From NCBI GenBank assembly GCA_018398765.1, contig JAHBMJ010002389.1, forward strand, positions 1 through 12,500: a DNA stretch of 12,500 nt. Reading direction: 5' to 3'. Position numbers and translations under genes: made by a program. Shown here piece by piece: positions 10,200 to 12,500 of the stretch. The notes beneath the pieces are model-generated. The model was not told where the DNA came from. It saw only the letters and a program-made list of their open reading frames with translations, and did no database searches. This stretch comes from Chromera velia (lineage: Eukaryota; Sar; Chromeraceae). The first letter of the stretch is position 1; each line of letters starts with the position of its first letter.

Positions 10200-11474
10200 A
10201 AAAAGAAGATAGAAAGAAATGAAGGAAGCCGGGAGACAGTGAATAAAGGCAGAAGGTATTCGCAGACATTAAAAAAGAGTGTGAAGAGCATGCAACAATT
10301 TTTTTTGGTGTAGAAACGTATGAACAGAGATCCACAAACAGACAGACCTCCTGGCCAGTGCTTCCAGCCTTTCCCTCTCTCTATCGGCTCTCTCTTCTTG
10401 GAGTTTTTCTCGTGTGCTTCCCCTGCCTGACTCTTCAGGGGAAACCAATTTCCCGTGTCTGGATCCTTCCAACCCGCCAGCATGAGCTCTTTTCTTCGCT
10501 CTCAAAGGGAGAGGGGAGCATCGAGGGCTTTCCCTGTCGTCTGATTCACGGTCCCTCTCTTCCTTGATAGGCGTCAGGGGTGCAGCTGAAAGTGACAGGG
10601 GTGCGCTGGCGACCGGATGGGCAACGGTCCTCTGTTTCTGCAGATCAAAAGAGAGGAAGGAATTAGCGTCGTCAACCATTTCGCAATCTCGCAAAAGCAA
10701 GCAGCATCGACACAATGTTTGAGTCTGCCGCCGCAAAGAAATGAAGAAAGAAGACGAACCAGCAGAAGCGGACAGCTATAAGGCACAACACCCAAACTAA
10801 TTGCCTGCTGCCTGCCTTGTTGCCTGACTGACTGACCAAGACCGACGCAGCAAGTTCCCACGGCCTCATCTCCTGCTCCACCCCTTCTGTGACTAGGTCC
10901 CCTACCTCAGGTGTTCTCCCAATGGGAACTGTGCCAAAGCCCTGCTGGCCTGGATTTGCGTGGAGGGGCATTCCCGAGGACTCCGCCTCCCTCTCGTTCG
11001 CTGCCCCCTTCTCCCTCAAGTTGGGACTCCCAGGAGTACGAGGGGGCAGGTGTTTCCGGGCCGAAGCCGAAGAGTGTGCTGCCGCTGAGGTGGCGCTCCA
11101 GGGACTGCATCTTTTCTCTCCCTCAGTCTCTCCCACAGCAGCAGAGGCAGAGGACGAGGAAGGAAGGAGACCCATCAGCGAAAAGAAAAAGCCAGAAAGC
11201 GTCTCCAGGGAACAGCTGCCTGCCAAGTCCGGGTCAAGAATCCTGCAGGAAGCACCGGTGGGAAAGAACTTTTTGTATCTATGTCACTGACGGAAAGAAG
11301 GAAAGAATCCACGCTCATGCAACACAGCGCTCCGTTCGAGAATAAATTAGCAATTTAGAGAGAAGAAGCGGTAGTGAGATGAGCGGAGCAGACTGGGGAG
11401 ACAGAAGGAGACCCGCATCGTCAACCTGTATTTTCTTTTGTCATTTGCAGGCGGAAAGGGAGTGAAGAAGCTCC

Positions 11475-11505
<31 letters not shown>

Positions 11506-12160
11506 CATGTATGTATGTATGTATGTGTGTGTGTGTGTGTGTGTGTATCAGAACGTGAATGGTGGTGTTGAGAGGCCTAGATCTGAGTCCGCAGAATTTT
11601 GTCCACACAGAAGGAAGGAAGGAAAATGAGCCCGCAGAAAAATGAGGTAACATCTCATGCTGCTCCGACAGACAGACAGACAGACCAACGAACCTCCACA
11701 TCTTTCTGCAAAGCTCCATCCGCTTCTCGGGAGAGACGGCAACTTGAGCCTGCAGATCTCTGCCGCCGCTGTTTCGCCTTCCCCCCGGATGCCTGCCGGA
11801 AGGAGACGCACTTCGCGGCCTCGGAGACGGCACGACTGTCGGTCTCGCAGGGGAGCGTCCAGCCGCGTCTCCCAGAGAGAGCACGGAGGGGTTCTGGGAG
11901 TGGAGAGTGACGGAAGAGGTGACCATACTTCTTGCTCTCCGCTCTTTCCCTCCTAGAGGAGGCAAGGGGGGCAGACAGCCCAGGGAAACTAGGAGAGGGT
12001 CTAGAGCCTTTGAGGGAATGGTCAAATCCTCAGGTGCCATTTGTTCCCTCTCCTTCACCTTCTTCCCGGTATCGTGGCCGCCTCTGCCGTCTCTGCCCCC
12101 ACTCCCGCCTAGCTCTAGACTCTCTAAGCCCCCAAGGACCAGGATCATAGAATGACGCAA
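2839..12160 (-). CDS. Large multi-exon gene, thirteen exons chained by phase; product unknown, coiled coil plus C-terminal LYVDVN-type module
   Basis: The chain is join(12160-12059, 11952-11694, 11242-10906, 10637-10348, 10017-9768, 9598-9177, 8848-7885, 7600-7165, 6729-6239, 5761-5645, 5451-5370, 5269-4098, 3651-2839) on the - strand. All introns are GT-AG, 100-477 bases long, and all junction phases agree. The exons sum to 5,735 bases, leaving one base to come from upstream, or about 1,911 codons plus TGA. The protein is mostly disordered and rich in Pro, Ser, Gln and Ala. It has a WRQRK basic helix near residue 760, a charged helix into CPFRPQL near residue 890, poly-Gln tracts, and a globular module at about 1614-1668. 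The family resemblance, to large cytoskeletal or ciliary proteins of protists, is from memory only. Splitting into two or more genes (for example between exons 8 and 9) is not excluded. The start codon is unresolved. Confidence 0.6.
3937..3981. repeat. (CCAG)n microsatellite in the last intron
   Basis: There are about ten to eleven perfect CCAG units. On the mRNA strand this is (CTGG)n inside the 446-base intron between exons 12 and 13. It produces a spurious SQPA repeat in + strand frames. Confidence 0.9.
4072..4089. repeat. (GA)n tract directly after the exon 12 donor
   Basis: On the mRNA strand this is (TC)n, starting a few bases inside the intron after GTACGTGAG. Confidence 0.85.
4098..5269 (-). 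CDS. Exon 12 of the large minus-strand gene; Pro/Gln/Ser-rich linker plus start of the C-terminal module
   Basis: The acceptor is CATCTGCATCCGCAG before CA ATG ACT, and the donor is GCAGAG|GTACGTGAG at 4098/4097, followed at once by a (CT)n tract. It contributes 390 residues after a split Ala codon. The chain is rich in Pro, Gln, Ser and His, with QQQQQ and QQQQ runs, and has no repeats of a defined unit. Its last 28 residues start the LYVDVN module. The ATG at 5267 could serve as a start codon of a separate shorter gene if exons 10-11 are not real. The same frame stays open to 6062, but that part is CA-repeat and T-rich and reads as intron. Confidence 0.75.
5370..5451 (-). CDS. Exon 11, small charged exon
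   Basis: The acceptor is a strong pyrimidine tract ending CTGCTTGCAG (to 5452), and the donor is GGAAG|GTGACA at 5370/5369. It is phase 0 in and phase 1 out, which fits exon 12. It codes for 27 highly charged residues beginning PESESECSAC. The following intron is only 100 bases and ends in a clear C/T tract. A second frame is also open here and runs straight into exon 12 without splicing (SLNPNP...). That reading needs a phase 2 donor upstream, and I did not find a good one. Confidence 0.5.
5645..5761 (-). CDS. Exon 10, small acidic/serine exon
   Basis: The acceptor is TTTACCTCACTGCCAAACAG before GGA GGC AAA, and the donor is GCACAC|GTACTG, which is weak. It is 117 bases, phase 0 in and out. 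The 39 residues include SEIEETSDSGSDGRS, an acidic-serine stretch with a possible casein-kinase-type character, then a hydrophobic LKTLFCSLLAH end. It looks like protein in this frame only. The other open frame here is part of the long unspliced frame that I read as intronic. Confidence 0.5.
5827..5881. repeat. Poly-G run and (GT)n microsatellite in intron 9
   Basis: Twelve G (5827-5838) are followed by a GT run (5851-5881). On the mRNA strand this is (CA)n followed by poly-C inside the intron between exons 9 and 10. Confidence 0.9.
6239..6729 (-). CDS. Exon 9, low-complexity Pro/Ser/Asn/Arg exon
   Basis: The acceptor is excellent, a long T/C tract ending CCCTGTTTCAG at 6730. The frame entered in phase 1 is open for more than 700 bases; the other two frames stop within 16 codons. 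The peptide starts GPPRRASSKAILCLND, carries a six-proline run encoded by CCT repeats, and continues Ser/Arg/Asn/His-rich. The donor chosen is CCGAGG|GTAGAC (phase 0, fits exon 10). CAG|GTTCAG and CAG|GTCTCG are alternative phase 0 donors further upstream, so the 3' boundary is uncertain. If this exon is instead read in phase 2, a gene would end at TGA 6683-6681. Confidence 0.5.
7165..7600 (-). CDS. Exon 8, end of the coiled coil with CPFRPQL motif
   Basis: The acceptor is TTTCAATTGATGCAG before GCG GAA GCC at 7600, phase 0. It continues the charged helix of exon 7 (AEARRREEKERAA), then CPFRPQL at about 7561-7541, a pattern like the C-x-F-x-P motifs that end charged helices in many protist cytoskeletal proteins (from memory). 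The frame remains open to 7163, and the donor AGAG|GTTGAC at 7165/7164 gives phase 1, fitting exon 9. Earlier donor-like sites (GTGGGA, GTCAGT, GTTTTT) are all phase 2 and would give a shorter exon and a different continuation. Confidence 0.6.
7885..8848 (-). CDS. Exon 7, longest central exon with WRQRK basic helix
   Basis: The acceptor is TTAATTCCTTCTTGCAG ending at 8849, and the donor is AAGCTGAG|GTGAGT at 7885/7884; both are strong. It is phase 2 in, phase 0 out, with 321 full codons. The order is a charged helix (LLAERSAERERTEVEAF), a five-Gln run, a poly-Pro stretch encoded by a ten-base C run, a disordered Ser/Pro/Gly region, then LLQWRQRKREERLDNERRK at about 8235-8179, PLVFPKRPDLSLTARFNEHL, and a final Lys/Glu helix that continues into exon 8. 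The WRQRK-type helix recalls segments in some centrosomal or ciliary proteins. That is a weak resemblance from memory. Confidence 0.8.
9034..9099. repeat. (CT)n and (GT)n microsatellites in intron 6
   Basis: A CT run (about 9034-9050) and a GT run (about 9075-9099) lie in the intron between exons 6 and 7. The mRNA strand carries (CA)n then (GA)n. Confidence 0.9.
9177..9598 (-). CDS. Exon 6, Pro/Gly/Glu-rich exon
   Basis: The acceptor is CTTGCTTGCTTGCAG at 9599, and the donor is ATCGAA|GTGAGT at 9177/9176, which is strong. It is phase 0 in and phase 2 out; the split codon AA+A joins exon 7 as Lys. It codes for 140 residues: a Pro/His-rich part, then an acidic Gly/Glu patch (NGGDEGEEGGETGEDPF), then Ser/Ala-rich sequence. 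No domain is recognised. The long + strand frames over this interval come from CT/GT-rich intron sequence and are shadows. Confidence 0.7.
9768..10017 (-). CDS. Exon 5, mostly non-repetitive basic exon
   Basis: The donor GCGCAG|GTAATA at 9768/9767 is clear, phase 0, and fits exon 6. Of the candidate acceptors, CATCAAGTCAG (exon from 10017) is phase 2 and fits exon 4. CATAACACAACAG (exon from 10043) would be phase 0 and would not. It codes for about 83 residues containing FTRFPNRVMC, FPPEKIRRDFEILLLNRL and a Gly/Arg-rich tail. This is one of the few exons whose sequence looks folded rather than disordered, but I do not recognise it. Other frames are also open for part of the interval. Confidence 0.6.
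10149..10205. repeat. (GAAA)n microsatellite in intron 4
   Basis: About twelve GAAA units with one interruption near 10167. The mRNA strand is (CTTT)n, which lengthens the pyrimidine tract in the intron between exons 4 and 5. Confidence 0.9.
10348..10637 (-). CDS. Exon 4, Arg/Glu-rich helical exon
   Basis: The acceptor is CTTTTGATCTGCAG at 10638, and the donor is CCAGGAG|GTCTGT at 10348/10347. It is phase 0 in, phase 2 out. The two other frames stop within the exon, so the frame is secure. It codes for 96 residues: a hydrophobic Ser/Ala/Pro start, IKEERDRESDDRES, a basic patch (RAKKRAHAGG), then EKLQEERADRERERLEALAR, a strongly charged helix likely to form a coiled coil. The + strand shadow frame covers part of it. 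Confidence 0.7.
10906..11242 (-). CDS. Exon 3, Ser/Ala/Pro-rich exon
   Basis: The acceptor is CCCACCGGTGCTTCCTGCAG at 11243, and the donor is ACACCTGAG|GTAGGG at 10906/10905. It is phase 2 in and phase 0 out, fitting exons 2 and 4. The reading starts ILDPDLAGSCSLETLSGFFFSLMGLL, includes an SSSSASAA run, and ends GFGTVPIGRTPE. A second frame (11110-10907) is open over much of the exon with equally protein-like sequence but hits TGA just before the donor. An internal acceptor near 11113 would keep the chosen phase and shorten the exon. Confidence 0.55.
11477..11547. repeat. Compound (GT)n-(GTAT)n-(GT)n microsatellite in intron 2
   Basis: Two GT runs flank about four GTAT units. It lies in the intron between exons 2 and 3, so the transcript carries (CA)n-(CATA)n-(CA)n. 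Confidence 0.95.
11667..11688. repeat. (GACA)n tract beside the exon 2 donor
   Basis: In mRNA sense it is (GTCT)n, beginning a few bases after the donor GTTCGT. It repeats GT dinucleotides and so offers several cryptic donors. Confidence 0.8.
11694..11952 (-). CDS. Exon 2, Arg/Ser/Pro-rich exon
   Basis: The acceptor is one of the best in the window, a long C/T tract ending CCTCCTCTAG at 11953. The donor is ATGTGGAG|GTTCGT at 11694/11693, followed in the intron by (GTCT)n. It is phase 1 in and phase 2 out; the split Arg codon AG+G joins exon 3. The peptide begins GKERRARSMVTSS, has an SPRPRSASPSGRHPGG stretch and ends KRMELCRKMWR. The same frame is open straight through to 12160, so exons 1 and 2 could be one unspliced exon. 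The splice model gives a better peptide. Confidence 0.65.
12059..12160 (-). CDS. Exon 1 of the visible chain, basic exon; gene start not in sight
   Basis: The acceptor is GGTCTTCTGACTGCAG at 12161, and the donor is GAAGAAG|GTGAAG at 12059/12058. It is 102 bases, phase 1 in and out. The peptide reads SFYDPGPWGLRESRARREWG then an Arg-rich run. This frame is preferred over the alternative phase 0 frame (Gly/Leu-rich, ATG at 12148) because it joins exon 2 through a 106-base intron with a very strong acceptor. It begins at an acceptor, so at least one upstream exon is expected. Confidence 0.5.
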
Positions 12161-12289
12161 CTGCAGTCAGAAGACCATTCAGCCCACAAACCAAAAAGCG
12201 TTTTTTTTTGGATGACGGATCGAATGACGTAAGCATGGAAGAAAGAGGACAAGCATACAGGAGAAAGAATGGAAGAAAGAAGAGAAAGC

Positions 12290-12330
12290 AAACAGAAAAA
12301 AGAAAGAAAGAAAGAACGAATGAATGAAGG
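12290..12330. repeat. Imperfect (GAAA)n / (GAAT)n purine tract
   Basis: An interrupted AAAG/AAGG/AATG tract lies upstream of exon 1. On the - strand it is pyrimidine-rich, as expected for an intron or 5' flank. Confidence 0.6.
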
Positions 12331-12416
12331 AAGCACAAAAGGAAAAAGAGGAGGAAGGGTTGGAAAGAAGGGACGATCTCCTGCAACGGCCAGACATAAA
12401 GAGTCACAAAGATCAC

Positions 12417-12490
12417 CTGCGACAGAAGGGTCGATGCATAGACAGACAACTAGATGACCGTGCAGACAGACTATATCGTCTTTTCTGTCC
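12417..12490 (-). CDS. Possible upstream exon ending at a donor-like site
   Basis: GTCGCAG|GTGATC at 12417/12416 would give an intron of 256 bases to exon 1 and matches its phase 1 entry. The frame upstream reads DDIVCLHGHLVVCLCIDPSVA and meets TAA near the right edge, so its own 5' boundary is not placed. It could equally be 5' UTR. Low confidence. Confidence 0.25.
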
Positions 12491-12500
12491 CCTTATCTCT

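Noticed and set aside
11694-12160. Exons 1 and 2 as a single unspliced exon starting with ATG at 12148
   Set aside because: The frame is open, but it reads through a very strong C/T-rich acceptor (CCTCCTCTAG). The spliced alternative gives matching phases and a more plausible peptide. It is kept as a secondary model.

Overview
This window looks like nuclear DNA from an intron-rich eukaryotic microbe. The coding stretches are open only in pieces. The pieces end at GT and resume after pyrimidine tracts ending in (N)GCAG, and the proteins are full of Pro, Ser, Gln and Ala runs. The gaps carry (CA)n, (CT)n and tetranucleotide microsatellites. GC is roughly 50-55% outside one AT-rich island. A chromerid alveolate such as Chromera velia would fit this style, but no ribosomal or organellar marker is present, so the organism is an inference only.

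Layout. (1) Bases 2-523, + strand: the 3' end of a gene that starts left of the window and codes for a proline/lysine-rich C-terminal tail. (2) 524-2838: about 2.3 kb with no convincing gene. It contains an AT-rich island (about 1200-2400) that is strongly enriched in CTAG and short perfect palindromes and is full of stops in every frame. (3) 2839 to at least 12160, - strand: what I interpret as a single large gene. I can chain thirteen exons with compatible splice phases: 12160-12059, 11952-11694, 11242-10906, 10637-10348, 10017-9768, 9598-9177, 8848-7885, 7600-7165, 6729-6239, 5761-5645, 5451-5370, 5269-4098 and 3651-2839. They give about 1,911 codons before a TGA at 2841-2839. The 5' end is not resolved and probably lies further right, possibly with an exon ending at 12417.

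The predicted protein is mostly disordered and low in complexity, with three islands that look conserved. These are a basic helix with a WRQRK core (exon 7), a charged coiled coil running into a CPFRPQL motif (exons 7-8), and a C-terminal globular module starting LYVDVNI. That module is split by the last intron (exons 12-13) and becomes continuous only when the intron is removed. I recall both the C-[PT]-F-[RK]-P and LYVDVN types of element from large cytoskeletal or ciliary proteins of protists, but I cannot search to confirm this. The two genes converge on the AT-rich island. No RNA gene, CRISPR array or intact mobile element was recognised.
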